From assembly GCF_003013475.1 (NCBI RefSeq), contig NZ_PXZO01000006.1, forward strand, positions 1-64,000: a stretch of DNA of 64,000 nt, written 5' to 3'. Source of the DNA: Brevibacillus porteri (lineage in GTDB: Bacteria > Bacillota > Bacilli > Brevibacillales > Brevibacillaceae). The first letter of the stretch is position 1; each line of letters begins with the position of its first letter. The notes beneath the pieces were generated by a model, which was given only the letters and a program-made list of their open reading frames with translations, was not told the DNA's origin and did not search any database. Made by a program: the position numbers and the translations under genes. Below are positions 23,701-32,374 of the stretch, piece after piece.

Positions 23701-26684
23701 GTGTAGCAGACAGCTTCGCCGATCCGATCGCCATGACGAAGGCGTATGGCGCGTTTGCCTTACTGATCAATCACTGGTGCGAGCATGCGCGGACGAATAT
23801 CCCTCTCCTGAAAAAAGCGATTCAGCTCGGCTTGGATGGTGGCGGCAACATTTATGCTGCCTACAATGCCCATGGGCTTTTGGAGGCCATGCTCTACTGC
23901 GGTGTGCCAGTGGAAGAATTGGAGCAGCAAATCGAGGAATACAGCGATATGATTCAACAAATCAAGGTCGTTGATCACGATGATCGACTCCTGTTATTGC
24001 GCCAGGCGCTGCATACTTTTACACGGTGGACGGACAAGGAACGAACGGCGTTTTGCCATGATGGATTTGACGAAGCGGCATATGTAAGCAACCTGCAAAA
24101 AGAAGGAAACGGCTACAAGCGGTACATGTACCACTACTATAAATCGATGGTTCATCTCATGTACGGGAACCACCTGGAGGCTGCAGAGCTGCTGGGCGAA
24201 GCAGAGCAATGGATGGATTCAGTCAGCGGACAAGTTCTTGTCAGCCAGCAAGTTTTTATGCAAACACTGGCATTGACGGGGCTCTATGAGAACGCCAACC
24301 GACAGGAAAAATCGAAGTATGGGAAAAAAATCAAAGCAAATATCAAAAAGATGAAGACGTGGGCAAAGGAATGCCCGGAAAATTTTCAGCACAAGTGGTT
24401 GTTGATGCATGCTGAGTGGCTGCGTGTCACTGAGAAAAAACAAGAAGCAGGTCCTTTTTATGAACAAGCGGTTCAACTCGCCAAAAAAGATGTTTTCTTG
24501 CAAAACGAGGCAATGGCAAATGAATTGGCCGCCCAGCATTACTTGGCACTCGGACTCGATACGATTGCGAAGGTATACATGACTGAGGCACACGAGGTTT
24601 ACATGCTTTGGGGAGCGGTCGCCAAGGCACGAGAGATTGGGGAACGGTACCCTTATCTTTTGCAACGGGTAAGAAACTTGGGGGCTTCCGCCGAGATTGC
24701 CACGACTGACCAGACAGCAGACCTCGTCGATTTAATGAGTGTCATCAAGGCATCGCAAACGATTGCTAGCGAGCTCCGCTTGGAAATGCTGCTGGCCACG
24801 ATGCTGCGCACGGTGATGAGCAATGCAGGTGCGGAGAAAGGAATCCTCCTGCTGAAAAAAGATGGTGAATGGCTCATCGAAGCGGCAGGCTCTGTCGATT
24901 TGGACGTGGAGATCATGCAGTCTGTCCCGTATGAACATAGCGGGATGCTCTCTGTCGCCGTCGTGAATTACACCATTCGTACAGAAGAGATGCTGGTGCT
25001 CCACAACGCTTCGGTTGAAGGCGTCTTTTTCCGGGATACGTACATTGCGAAGCACGAGCCGAAATCCATTCTATGCTCCCCGCTATGGCAGCAAGGAAAA
25101 ATGATCGGCGTCATTTATTTGGAGAACAACGAGACGACACATGTGTTCAACGAAAAACGCTCAGAGCCGCTCAGACTGATCTTCTCGCAAATTGCGATCT
25201 TTATTGAAAATGCGAGACTGTATCATCAATTGGAGCAATGGAATCAATCCTTGGAAAAGATCGTGACAGAGCGTACCAATGAAATTCAGGCCCTTTTGCA
25301 AGCGAATAAAAATCTGTTAAACAATGCGGGACAAGGCTTTCTGTCTTTTTCCAAAAACCTGCTGGTCCATTCCGAATACAGTCGGGAATGTCTACGAATT
25401 TTTGGTCGAGAACTGGCTGGGGTGTCGGTCGCTGAGCTACTATACCCAGATCGTCCAGAGGACAGCATGTTTATTGAATCCCTTTTGGAAAAGTACTTTG
25501 AAGCAAAAGACCAAGGGCAAAAAGAGCTGTATCTCAGTCTATTTCCTACGGAAATCCAGATCAATCAAATGCCGTTGAAGCTGGCATGTAAGCCGATTTA
25601 TGAAGATCGGCGAGATTCGCCAGAGGGCTTGATGCTGATCCTGACTGATATGAGTGAGCAACGGGCGCTCAAATCCAAGATGGAGCAAGAATGGCAAAGG
25701 TTGAATATGGTCGTAACTGTTGCGATTAGTCTCCCGCTCTTCCAAAAGGTACTGCGAGATTTTGATGCTTTCTTTGAGGATGGGTGGAAGCGAGTCCTCG
25801 GAGAAGAGATGGCGGATTCCGAGAAACTATTCAAAGTGGTCGCTCAGATTCATCAATTTAAAGGTGACTTCAGCCAATTACACTTGATTCATACACCGCA
25901 AAAGCTGCATGATTTGGAATCGTGGTTGATTCAATGGGCAAAGTCCGAAGAACGCCTCTCCGACGAGGATGTGCGCGCCCAGCAGTCATTCGCAGAGGTT
26001 CAAGCTGCGATGCAACAAGATTTGTCGATCATGCAGCACAAGCTCGGGGTCGGGTTCCTGGATCATAACGAGCATGTGTACACCATTGCAAAAGAGCAAT
26101 GGGAAAGCTTCGAGCATCAGATCACCAGTCTGATACAGGGGGAAGCTCAGCAGGAGCTGCTCCACCGCATCCGCAAGCTTCGCTATCGTCCTATGAAGGA
26201 CATGTTGTTCCGGTATGAAGACTATGTAGGTGAGCTCGCTATCCGTCTGAATAAGACCATCGATCCGGTCGAATGGGATGCAGAAGAAGTACTGGTCGAT
26301 CCGGAGCGATTCGAGAATTTTGCGAGGAGCTTGGTTCACGTATTCAACAATGCCATCGATCATGGAATGGAAGAAGAACAAGAACGATTGGGATACGGAA
26401 AAGAACGCAGCGGCAAGATTCAATGCCGCATTTGGCAAGAGGATACTTCCTTGTGTGTCACGATTCGTGATGATGGGCGGGGCGGAGATAGGGAAAAGCT
26501 AAAGTTGGCAATGGCGGAGCATGCCACGGTGCAAGAAAATGCGAGTCTCGTATCGGGCAGAGGAATTGGCCTGTCCATTGTTAAGCAAGAGGTTGAGCAG
26601 TTGGGTGGAACCCTTCAGGTTGATACTCAAAAAGGAGAGGGCACCCGCTTTACCTTCCGAATCCCGTTGGAAGACATTCGCTAG
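20769..26684 (+). CDS. Giant hybrid: kinase-like domain, STAND ATPase, GAF and CheA-like histidine kinase
   Basis: 1971 residues, cytosolic. Residues 6-275 form a protein-kinase fold with Lys in VLFKVP (K39) and catalytic-loop HKDVNPDH (129-136). Next is an AAA/STAND-type ATPase with P-loop GSAGVGKS (331-338) and Walker B FLDD (about 459-462), then a long TPR-like helical region. A GAF domain follows (about 1321-1483). The C-terminus has an HPt-like segment, HQFKGDF (H1695), and a CheA-type ATPase with NNAIDHG (from 1860), DDGRGGD and GRGIGLSIV. The kinase has Ser150 in place of the DFG Asp and His136 in place of the Mg-binding Asn, so it may be a pseudokinase. ATG at 20769 fits GGAG better than the GTG at 20760. 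A CheY-like gene lies convergently next door. Confidence 0.87.
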   Translation: MSGMIVVPGYRVAEFLSTHSKLGIYRGYRNNDNLPVLFKVPMEGSSHKESLWKLKHEYRILQSLESHAVETIIELVNHNRETVMITEDFGGVPLALLMKMKGLSLKEMLFIAVRMASCLKEIHQHGIIHKDVNPDHILVHPETYEVKLVSFGLASKCHQEYQSVMNPKEWKGNLRYVSPEQTGRMNRTVDYRSDIYSFGVTLYELLTGKLPFLTSDMLELIHAHMARKPLAPSSVKPSVPEILSDIVMKCLSKNTEDRYFSMSGLLADMQRCYDQLEQNGLITPFPLALEDRADHLRIPERLYGREQEIQMLIDAFEQVTNGATRMVVLSGSAGVGKSALVLEAQKAFLRGRGRFVSGKFDQYNQAVPYSAIIQIFQDLIKQLLAGHERELLAWREMILDAMQGLGQVIVDVIPQLEAVIGKQPAVPELPATEAKNRFQWVMQRFIRIWARPDHPLVLFLDDLQWADSSSLFLIRELVADMQISHFLLICAYREHDGSTMNPLIALLTETGIKSRILRQFTLLPLREPEFNAMLADALHSEPDMTKPLVTIIMQKTAGNPFYVREFIKTLYDRNLLWYVREERNWQWDLAEIEKLGTTENVADFLVEKMRRLPDSTQQQLGYAACLGNSFLLHLIANSRNQTESEAIQHIRPAIEEGLIYPIEGAEYLNYAALVEEEVASQMKIRFRFVHDRIQQAAYSLLAEAERGQIHVKLGRMMWEMSQGSESGSLFEICDHMYRGKEILEDQAERIHVAYCHLLAGQKAKSSAAFESALQYFQRGHELVGEEGWQHNHDLTMELCALTAETTYLCNQLDEAKQLFERGMQHAKTDRERVRILEMEIRMYTRLAEFPRVMEIASEALGLLGVPIPKKPGKLDIIKEMFYIKRRLKGRKIDELLYLPDVPDENYQMAMSIISYAGPSAYYVNLNWFALTILRALHLSLVHGNAVASANGYTGYGIVQAAQFGNYREAYEFGQLACRVADSFADPIAMTKAYGAFALLINHWCEHARTNIPLLKKAIQLGLDGGGNIYAAYNAHGLLEAMLYCGVPVEELEQQIEEYSDMIQQIKVVDHDDRLLLLRQALHTFTRWTDKERTAFCHDGFDEAAYVSNLQKEGNGYKRYMYHYYKSMVHLMYGNHLEAAELLGEAEQWMDSVSGQVLVSQQVFMQTLALTGLYENANRQEKSKYGKKIKANIKKMKTWAKECPENFQHKWLLMHAEWLRVTEKKQEAGPFYEQAVQLAKKDVFLQNEAMANELAAQHYLALGLDTIAKVYMTEAHEVYMLWGAVAKAREIGERYPYLLQRVRNLGASAEIATTDQTADLVDLMSVIKASQTIASELRLEMLLATMLRTVMSNAGAEKGILLLKKDGEWLIEAAGSVDLDVEIMQSVPYEHSGMLSVAVVNYTIRTEEMLVLHNASVEGVFFRDTYIAKHEPKSILCSPLWQQGKMIGVIYLENNETTHVFNEKRSEPLRLIFSQIAIFIENARLYHQLEQWNQSLEKIVTERTNEIQALLQANKNLLNNAGQGFLSFSKNLLVHSEYSRECLRIFGRELAGVSVAELLYPDRPEDSMFIESLLEKYFEAKDQGQKELYLSLFPTEIQINQMPLKLACKPIYEDRRDSPEGLMLILTDMSEQRALKSKMEQEWQRLNMVVTVAISLPLFQKVLRDFDAFFEDGWKRVLGEEMADSEKLFKVVAQIHQFKGDFSQLHLIHTPQKLHDLESWLIQWAKSEERLSDEDVRAQQSFAEVQAAMQQDLSIMQHKLGVGFLDHNEHVYTIAKEQWESFEHQITSLIQGEAQQELLHRIRKLRYRPMKDMLFRYEDYVGELAIRLNKTIDPVEWDAEEVLVDPERFENFARSLVHVFNNAIDHGMEEEQERLGYGKERSGKIQCRIWQEDTSLCVTIRDDGRGGDREKLKLAMAEHATVQENASLVSGRGIGLSIVKQEVEQLGGTLQVDTQKGEGTRFTFRIPLEDIR

Positions 26685-26691
26685 ACCCATA

Positions 26692-26727
26692 GAAAAAACT
26701 GAGGCGACCGTGCCTCAGTTTTTTTGT
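26692..26727. terminator. Bidirectional terminator between hybrid kinase and CheY-like genes
   Basis: AACTGAGGC and GCCTCAGTT pair around a six-base loop, with A-run before and T-run after, between convergent stops at 26684 and 26736. It should end transcription from both sides. Confidence 0.9.
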
Positions 26728-26735
26728 TTGATCGA

Positions 26736-27092
26736 CTAAAGAGAATTCGTAATGGAAGCCAAAAGTCGTTCTTCATCGATCGGTTTTAGAATATAATGGC
26801 GCGCTCCAGCGTTGATTGCTTCAAAAACGAGCGGCTTTAATCCGTTGGTGCTGACCATAATGATGTTTGCGTCGGGGAAGGTGCCGATGATCTTTTTGAC
26901 AGTATCTATGCCATTCATTTCTGGCATATTGATATCCATCGTCACCACGTCGGGGAGGTGGGTCGTATACTTTTGATAGGCGTCCAATCCATTCGTTGCT
27001 TCTGCAATGACTTGATGGCCCGCCCGTTCCAAAATGATTTTCATGTAATCTCGTACTACAAGGGAGTCGTCTGCTATCAGTATACGAGCCAT
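26736..27092 (-). CDS. CheY-like single-domain response regulator
   Basis: 118 residues consisting only of a receiver domain: acidic pair D8-D9 (IADDS), phospho-acceptor D53 (TMDINMPEMNG), the conserved Ser/Thr in MVSTNG and Lys in LKPID. No output domain, as in CheY/Spo0F-type phosphorelay carriers. ATG at 27092 follows AGGAGG; a longer in-frame extension upstream lacks a ribosome site. Its convergent neighbour encodes an HPt segment and a CheA-like kinase, so it is the obvious candidate phospho-acceptor (inference from proximity and architecture). Confidence 0.9.
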   Translation of the reverse strand: MARILIADDSLVVRDYMKIILERAGHQVIAEATNGLDAYQKYTTHLPDVVTMDINMPEMNGIDTVKKIIGTFPDANIIMVSTNGLKPLVFEAINAGARHYILKPIDEERLLASITNSL

Positions 27093-27206
27093 AAAACCTC
27101 CTGTATCGAAACGGTTAGTTATTCTTAGTAAGTAGTCTACTTTTACCATAACACTGATAGGAAAAATGTCGCAATCATTTGATCATAAAAAGTGTGGATG
27201 AACATA

Positions 27207-27262
27207 TAAAAAAACAAACGAATTCCAGTTCGTGATGAAACTGGATTCGTTTGTTTTATTTT
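27207..27262 (-). terminator. Strong terminator after the AhpD-like gene
   Basis: AAACAAACGAAT pairs with ATTCGTTTGTTT and CCAGTT with AACTGG, a stem of about 18 bp with one interruption and a 7-base loop, flanked by A/T runs. It lies just beyond the stop at 27285. Confidence 0.9.
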
Positions 27263-27284
27263 CCAAATGGTTGATATAGTTGGG

Positions 27285-27647
27285 TTAGCAAAAGCAATCT
27301 GGCTTGCCGGGAGCATCACGATAGGCGAGCAAGGCATTGACCCCATGACTTAAGATGGCACCGGAACGTGTCACTGCGGCAACGAGTAGAGCCTCCATTA
27401 TTTCCTCCATGGTGCCGCCTAGCTCTTTATACTTTTTGACATGAACATCGATGCAGTAGGGGCAGCCAGTCACATGAGCGACTACAATGGCAATCAACTC
27501 CTTCGTTTTGACCGGGAGCTGGTGGGATTGCTGGTAGATTTGTCGCTCGAAAGAAAAATAAGAAGCGGCAGCCTCAGGGGCCAATTTCATCAATTCAGGG
27601 ATATGCGACAAATTTGCTGATTCATAATACGAACGTGCTTTTGACAT
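27285..27647 (-). CDS. AhpD-like/carboxymuconolactone decarboxylase-family protein
   Basis: 120 residues. The AhpD-type redox motif CPYC (C62, C65) with the following His (DVHVKK, H69) is intact, in the helical CMD fold (KTKELIAIVVAH before, GGTMEEIMEALLVAA after). Members act as alkylhydroperoxidase partners or decarboxylases; the CxxC-x3-H motif favours a thiol peroxidase-type role. The C-terminus ends in an extra CFC. ATG at 27647 is preceded by GGAGAGG; an ATG seven codons earlier is upstream of that site. It follows a Crp-family regulator on the same strand by 86 bases and may be its target. Confidence 0.87.
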   Translation of the reverse strand: MSKARSYYESANLSHIPELMKLAPEAAASYFSFERQIYQQSHQLPVKTKELIAIVVAHVTGCPYCIDVHVKKYKELGGTMEEIMEALLVAAVTRSGAILSHGVNALLAYRDAPGKPDCFC

Positions 27648-27733
27648 GAAACATCCTCTCCATTCCATGGGTAGTGGCTACGATTTCATTGTAGAGAGAG
27701 AAGATGTTTGCTTCTGTAACTTACTCACCATTC

Positions 27734-28408
27734 TCACCAATCACCAGGAAAAAGTTTTTCCTGGAGGGCATCACGGCGAATAGCAGCGATTCGGCCTCGT
27801 CCTAACTGAAGCCATCCGGCTTTCTCAAACTCCTTGAGTGACCGACTGATTACTTCTCTGGCAGTCCCGAGTTCAATGGCAATCGCTTCATGGGTAATCG
27901 ATAGGTGATTGCGAGAATCCGTGGTACGACGGAGCAATAATTCAGCGATGCGGGCGTTGATCGGCTTAAACGCGATATCTTCGACCAGAGACGTGACAGA
28001 GACCATTCGGTTGATCATGTTTCGGTAAATAAACTGACGCAGATCCTTATAGCGATCCATCCATTCTTTGAAGACATCTACAGGCAAAAGCAGCAGCTCG
28101 GTTTCCTCTTCTAGCTGTGCAGACGCTTCATAGCCCGTCTCACCTAAAATACTTGCCATCATGAGGACACAGACTCCCCCGCGCTGTACCCGGTATAACG
28201 TAACCTCGCGTCCTGACTCGCTGATGATATAGACGCGGACCTTGCCTGACAATACAAAAGCGGCATGGGCAAACAGATGACCCTGCTGCATCGTAAGCTG
28301 GGGAGAAAAGCGTTCCGCTGTTATGTCAGGATGGCGCCATGCGGCTTCCGAAACAAGGGAAAAGCACGGAAAAGCATCCGTCACAAATTGGATTCGATTC
28401 AAGTCCAT
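27734..28408 (-). CDS. Crp/Fnr-family transcriptional regulator
   Basis: 224 residues. The N-terminal half is a cyclic-nucleotide-binding-type beta roll (VLSGKVRVYIISESGREVTLYRVQRGG), followed by a long dimerisation helix. A C-terminal winged helix (about 150-215) has the recognition region THEAIAIELGTAREVISRSLKEFEKAGW. There is no N-terminal cysteine cluster of the Fnr type, although Cys15 and a VCVL cysteine occur, so oxygen sensing by an Fe-S cluster is not supported. The AhpD-like gene lies downstream; a response to oxidative or electrophile stress is an inference. Confidence 0.9.
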   Translation of the reverse strand: MDLNRIQFVTDAFPCFSLVSEAAWRHPDITAERFSPQLTMQQGHLFAHAAFVLSGKVRVYIISESGREVTLYRVQRGGVCVLMMASILGETGYEASAQLEEETELLLLPVDVFKEWMDRYKDLRQFIYRNMINRMVSVTSLVEDIAFKPINARIAELLLRRTTDSRNHLSITHEAIAIELGTAREVISRSLKEFEKAGWLQLGRGRIAAIRRDALQEKLFPGDW

Positions 28409-28608
28409 TGTTTTACCCTCCGAGGCGACTTAATTGGTAAAATATTCTTACTTGTAGTGTAGGGAAAAAACGCGATCTCTACAATGGAATATCCGTCTGC
28501 AGACTGACATGAGAACAACGCTGTAGCCTGATTTCTCTTCTACGCTGTTTTGCTACGATGTTATAGAACTTATCTTGTAAAAATAACCAGTATCGAGGGG
28601 AACAACAG

Positions 28609-29373
28609 ATGAAACAAGTGAAACAGTGGATAGGAGTAGGTCTAATCGCTGTAGGAATCGGCTTGGCCGGATGCACGATCAGCGATAAAGTGATCAAGAT
28701 TGATGAAGAAAAAAGACAGCTTGAATTACCAGCGGAGTCCATCGAGGCGTTGAATATTGTTACGGATTCAGGTAATTTGATCGTCAAAGGTGATGAAAAA
28801 GCAACCGCGATTCGTGTAGAAGCCGATATCAAAACGAAAAGTGTCAAACCCGAAGAAATCATCATTACACTCGAGAAGGATGGGAATAACGCAACACTAC
28901 GATCCGAAACGAACACGGAGATCGGTTTTAACTATGTGGATATGACGTTAACGGTAATCGTTCCTGCCCAGCTGCCGATAGCCCTTACCGATGGATCAGG
29001 AGATATTGACATGACGAATCTAACAGGAAAGCTCACGATTGAGGATGACTCCGGTGATATTCAATTAACGAATACGAACGGAGAGGTAGAGATTCGCGAT
29101 CAGTCCGGTGACATTACGATCAAGGACGCGTCTGCCCTCAAACTGATCGAGGATGACTCGGGTGATATCTTCATGGAAAATACGGGTGGAAATGTAGAGA
29201 TTCACGATCAATCTGGCGATATGGTTATTCGAAATCATAAGGGCGACATAAAGATATCCGACGACAGCGGCGACATGGTCATTGATACTGTCGAAGGAAA
29301 TGTACGAATTGAAAATGACGGGAGCGGAGAGCGAACCGTTCTAAACATAAAAGGCTCGTTCACATCTAAATAA
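28609..29373 (+). CDS. Lipoprotein with DUF4097-like beta-strand repeats
   Basis: 254 residues. A lipoprotein signal ends in LAGC (C22). From about residue 125 the sequence is a regular series of roughly 20-residue units containing D(D/Q)SGDI or D(D/Q)SGDM, at least six copies, which would stack as a right-handed beta-solenoid. Such DUF4097/adhesin-like repeats occur in Bacillota envelope-stress and surface proteins, but here without the usual membrane partner. The role is unknown; a surface-exposed scaffold is likely. AGGGGA precedes the ATG, and a terminator follows. Confidence 0.8.
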   Translation: MKQVKQWIGVGLIAVGIGLAGCTISDKVIKIDEEKRQLELPAESIEALNIVTDSGNLIVKGDEKATAIRVEADIKTKSVKPEEIIITLEKDGNNATLRSETNTEIGFNYVDMTLTVIVPAQLPIALTDGSGDIDMTNLTGKLTIEDDSGDIQLTNTNGEVEIRDQSGDITIKDASALKLIEDDSGDIFMENTGGNVEIHDQSGDMVIRNHKGDIKISDDSGDMVIDTVEGNVRIENDGSGERTVLNIKGSFTSK

Positions 29374-29380
29374 ATCAGGA

Positions 29381-29411
29381 CCGTCAGGGCTTTTGCTCTG
29401 GCGGCTTTCTT
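29381..29411 (+). terminator. Terminator after the beta-repeat lipoprotein gene
   Basis: CCGTCAGGGC pairs with GCTCTGGCGG across a TTTT loop (10 bp with two G-T pairs), followed by a T-rich stretch (CTTTCTTGTTCTT). Confidence 0.85.
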
Positions 29412-29514
29412 GTTCTTGTCGGTATTTTGACAGGTTGAGGAAAAAATTAGCCGACTAATGAAAAAAAGCTTTCCCTTCCGATAAAGAAGTGCTAATATAA
29501 CAAAGGTAGTTCTA

Positions 29515-29558
29515 ATTGAGAATGAATCTCTTTATTAATGATGATGAGAATTATTCTC
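29515..29558 (+). promoter_or_regulatory. Fur-like operators upstream of the yclNOPQ-like operon
   Basis: TGAGAATTATTCTCT (29545-29559 region, within 29540-29558) is a near-palindromic 7-1-7 Fur-type box, matching 14 of 19 positions of the classical GATAATGATAATCATTATC. A weaker related element, TTGAGAATGAATCTC, lies at 29516-29530. Both sit 65-110 bases before the first siderophore-permease gene. Iron repression by Fur is expected for this operon. Confidence 0.75.
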
Positions 29559-29623
29559 TCTCGTAAATACTCGAGTCAATACGGAACATTACTCCAGGAA
29601 AAAGTAAGAAGAGTAGGGACGCG

Positions 29624-30577
29624 ATGAAAAAGAGATATTTGGTTGTAGCACTTATTTTGCTATCGTTCGTTTCACTTTTTATTGGCGTGAAAGATATATC
29701 TCCGTGGGATTTGTTCAATCTCACAGATGACAAAGTGCAAGTGCTGTGGATTAGCAGGATTCCGCGTTTGATCAGCATTATCATCGCAGGGATCAGCATG
29801 AGTATCGCCGGATTGATCATGCAACAGCTGACCCGAAACAAGTTCGTTTCTCCGACGACAGCTGGGACAGAGGACTCCGTTCGATTCGGAATATTGGTTT
29901 CACTTTTGGTGTTCGCTGATGCGAGCTCATGGGTGAGGCTGCTCGTTGCTTTTGCATTTGCTCTCTTTGGAACCTTTGTCTTTATGAAGATTCTTGAAAG
30001 AATCAAATTTAAAGACTCTATATTCATCCCGTTAGTGGGACTGATGTTTGGAAACATCGTCGGATCCATCACGACGTTTTTCGCTTATAAGCATGACCTG
30101 ATGCAAAACATGTCTGCTTGGTTGCATGGAGATTTCTCCACCATTATGAAAGGCAGCTACGAGCTTTTGTACATAAGTATTCCGCTGGTGATTATCGCTT
30201 ACTTGTATGCGAACAAGTTCACCATTGCGGGAATGGGTGAAGAGTTCGCCATCAACCTCGGGTTGAACTACAAGCATGTCGTCAACATTGGATTGGTCAT
30301 CGTCGCTTGTGTAACTTCGGTAGTCATTCTCACGGTAGGGACAATCCCGTTTTTGGGGCTGATCATTCCCAACCTGGTTACGATCTACCTGGGAGATAAC
30401 CTGAAAAAAAGCTTATCTCATACCGCTTTGCTTGGCGCGGTGTTTGTACTTGCTTGTGATATCCTGGGACGCCTCATCATCTTCCCATACGAGATTTCCA
30501 TCGGTTTGATGGTTGGGGTCATAGGCAGCGGGATATTCGTGTACTTACTCATGAGAAGAAAGGCATATGAACAATGA
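29624..30577 (+). CDS. yclN: Siderophore ABC transporter permease (YclN-like)
   Basis: 317 residues, FecCD-type permease with about nine to ten membrane segments. The family-typical RIPRLISIIIAGISMSIAGL region and the ATPase-coupling GTIPFLGLIIPNLV stretch are both visible. The gene order permease, permease, ATPase, binding protein, with four-base overlaps, is that of Bacillus subtilis yclNOPQ, the petrobactin importer. This is the reason for the symbol; substrate identity is inferred from that synteny. It is preceded by Fur-like boxes. Confidence 0.88.
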   Translation: MKKRYLVVALILLSFVSLFIGVKDISPWDLFNLTDDKVQVLWISRIPRLISIIIAGISMSIAGLIMQQLTRNKFVSPTTAGTEDSVRFGILVSLLVFADASSWVRLLVAFAFALFGTFVFMKILERIKFKDSIFIPLVGLMFGNIVGSITTFFAYKHDLMQNMSAWLHGDFSTIMKGSYELLYISIPLVIIAYLYANKFTIAGMGEEFAINLGLNYKHVVNIGLVIVACVTSVVILTVGTIPFLGLIIPNLVTIYLGDNLKKSLSHTALLGAVFVLACDILGRLIIFPYEISIGLMVGVIGSGIFVYLLMRRKAYEQ

Positions 30578-31515
30578 AAGCGAAGATAGGTGCCCTGTCG
30601 ATTGTGGCCATTGCTTTGATAGCCATTTTTATGATGATTGACGCCGGTGGCAACTGGGATTATGTCCTTCCTCGGCGGGCTAAGAAAATTCTTGCCATCA
30701 TTTTAACCGGTTGCATCATCGCCTTCTCTACGATGATCTTCCAGACAATCACGAACAACCGAATCTTGACGCCTAGCATCATCGGCCTCGATTCGCTCTA
30801 TATGTTCATCCAAACATTTGTGATCTTTGTGTTTGGCTCCACTCATTTCACCTTGATGAACAACAATGTGAACTTTCTAATCTCGACAGGTGGGATGGTG
30901 CTTTTCGCAGGCTTGCTCTACAAATTCCTGTTTAAGAGGGAAGGGCAAAATATTTACTTCCTGCTCCTCATCGGATTGATCTTGGGCACATTGTTCAGCA
31001 GTTTGTCCACGTTCATGCAAGTATTGATTGATCCGAATGAGTTTTTGGTTGTGCAAGACCGAATGTTCGCCAGCTTCAACAATGTAAAAACAGACCTGTT
31101 GATTACGAGCTTTGTTCTGGTCATCGGAATCATGATTTACTTCTGGCGATACATCAAGTACTTGGATGTGTTATCACTCGGTCGGGATCAGGCGATCAAT
31201 TTGGGGATTCCGTACGATTTTGTCATCAAGCGGTTTCTCGTCGTCATTGCCATTCTCGTATCGATCGCGACAGCGCTCGTTGGACCAATTACCTTCCTTG
31301 GACTGTTGGTAGCGAATCTCGCCCATCAGTTTATGAAAACCTATCAGCATAAATACTTGCTGCTGGGCTCGGCTTTAATCAGTGTGATTGCACTGGTTGG
31401 CGGTTTGTTGATTGTGGAGCGTGTACTAGCGTTCTCCACGACGCTCAGTGTCATCGTCAACTTTATTGGTGGGGTTTACTTCATCTATCTTCTGTTAAAG
31501 GAGAATAAAGCGTGA
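30574..31515 (+). CDS. yclO: Siderophore ABC transporter permease (YclO-like)
   Basis: 313 residues, second FecCD-type permease of the pair, with about nine hydrophobic segments. The RRAKKILAIILTGCIIAFST stretch corresponds to the first-helix signature and ALVGPITFLGLLVANLAHQ to the coupling loop. Its ATG overlaps the stop of the first permease by four bases and its stop overlaps the ATPase start, giving tight translational coupling. The two permeases should form a heterodimeric channel. Confidence 0.88.
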   Translation: MKAKIGALSIVAIALIAIFMMIDAGGNWDYVLPRRAKKILAIILTGCIIAFSTMIFQTITNNRILTPSIIGLDSLYMFIQTFVIFVFGSTHFTLMNNNVNFLISTGGMVLFAGLLYKFLFKREGQNIYFLLLIGLILGTLFSSLSTFMQVLIDPNEFLVVQDRMFASFNNVKTDLLITSFVLVIGIMIYFWRYIKYLDVLSLGRDQAINLGIPYDFVIKRFLVVIAILVSIATALVGPITFLGLLVANLAHQFMKTYQHKYLLLGSALISVIALVGGLLIVERVLAFSTTLSVIVNFIGGVYFIYLLLKENKA

Positions 31516-32270
31516 TAGAAGTCCGGAATGTCACAAAACAGTATGGTAGCAAAAATGTCGTGGAAAATGTCTCTGTGAAGATTGCCAAGGGGAAAATCAC
31601 GTCTTTTATCGGACCCAATGGGGCCGGAAAGAGTACGCTGCTGTCGATGATTAGTCGCCTGTTGACCAAGGATCAAGGCGAGGTTTTTATTGAGGGTCAG
31701 GAGATTGGACAGACAAAGAGCAGTGAGCTGGCAAAGAAAATCTCGATTCTCAAGCAATCGAACCACATTACGGTGCGGTTGACGATTCGTGAGCTAGTCA
31801 GCTTTGGTCGCTTCCCGTATTCACAAGGCAATTTGACAAAAGAGGATTGGAAGTATGTAGACGAGGCTATCCAATATTTGGAGCTCACGGACATTCAACA
31901 CAAGTACCTCGACCAGTTGAGTGGAGGTCAGCGTCAACGCGCTTACATCGCGATGGTTGTCGCTCAAAATACGGAATACGTCCTCTTGGATGAGCCGCTC
32001 AACAATTTGGATATGAAGCATTCCGTCCAGATCATGAAAGTGCTGCGACGTCTGGTAGACGAAAGGGGCAAAACGGTTGTCATTGTCATTCACGATATCA
32101 ACTTCGCTTCCGTCTATTCGGATTATATCGTCGCTCTCAAGGATGGCAAGGTCGTGAAGGAAGGCACTACAGACGAGATCATCACACGACCGATCTTGAA
32201 AGATGTCTATGACATGGATATCCATATCGAAGACATTGAAGAAAATAAAATCTGTGTCTATTTCGCGTAA
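31512..32270 (+). CDS. yclP: Siderophore ABC transporter ATPase (YclP-like)
   Basis: 252 residues. Walker A GPNGAGKST (34-42), signature LSGGQRQR (about 137-144), Walker B YVLLDEP and switch His in VIVIHDIN are complete. It starts with GTG, overlapping the TGA of the permease gene. It powers the permease pair; sequence style is that of FecE/FhuC-type iron-chelate ATPases. A 104-base gap separates it from the binding-protein gene. Confidence 0.9.
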   Translation: MIEVRNVTKQYGSKNVVENVSVKIAKGKITSFIGPNGAGKSTLLSMISRLLTKDQGEVFIEGQEIGQTKSSELAKKISILKQSNHITVRLTIRELVSFGRFPYSQGNLTKEDWKYVDEAIQYLELTDIQHKYLDQLSGGQRQRAYIAMVVAQNTEYVLLDEPLNNLDMKHSVQIMKVLRRLVDERGKTVVIVIHDINFASVYSDYIVALKDGKVVKEGTTDEIITRPILKDVYDMDIHIEDIEENKICVYFA

Positions 32271-32374
32271 GCTCCATCTTCCTATCGTTAAAATTTTGAT
32301 GGCCTGCCGGGGGTTTCATCAGCAAGCTATCAATAATTTTATATACTTTTACATTCTATATAGAGGTGAGAGAA

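Noticed and set aside
27734..28408. Oxygen-sensing Fnr function for the Crp-family regulator
   Set aside because: No cluster of cysteines suitable for a 4Fe-4S centre is visible.
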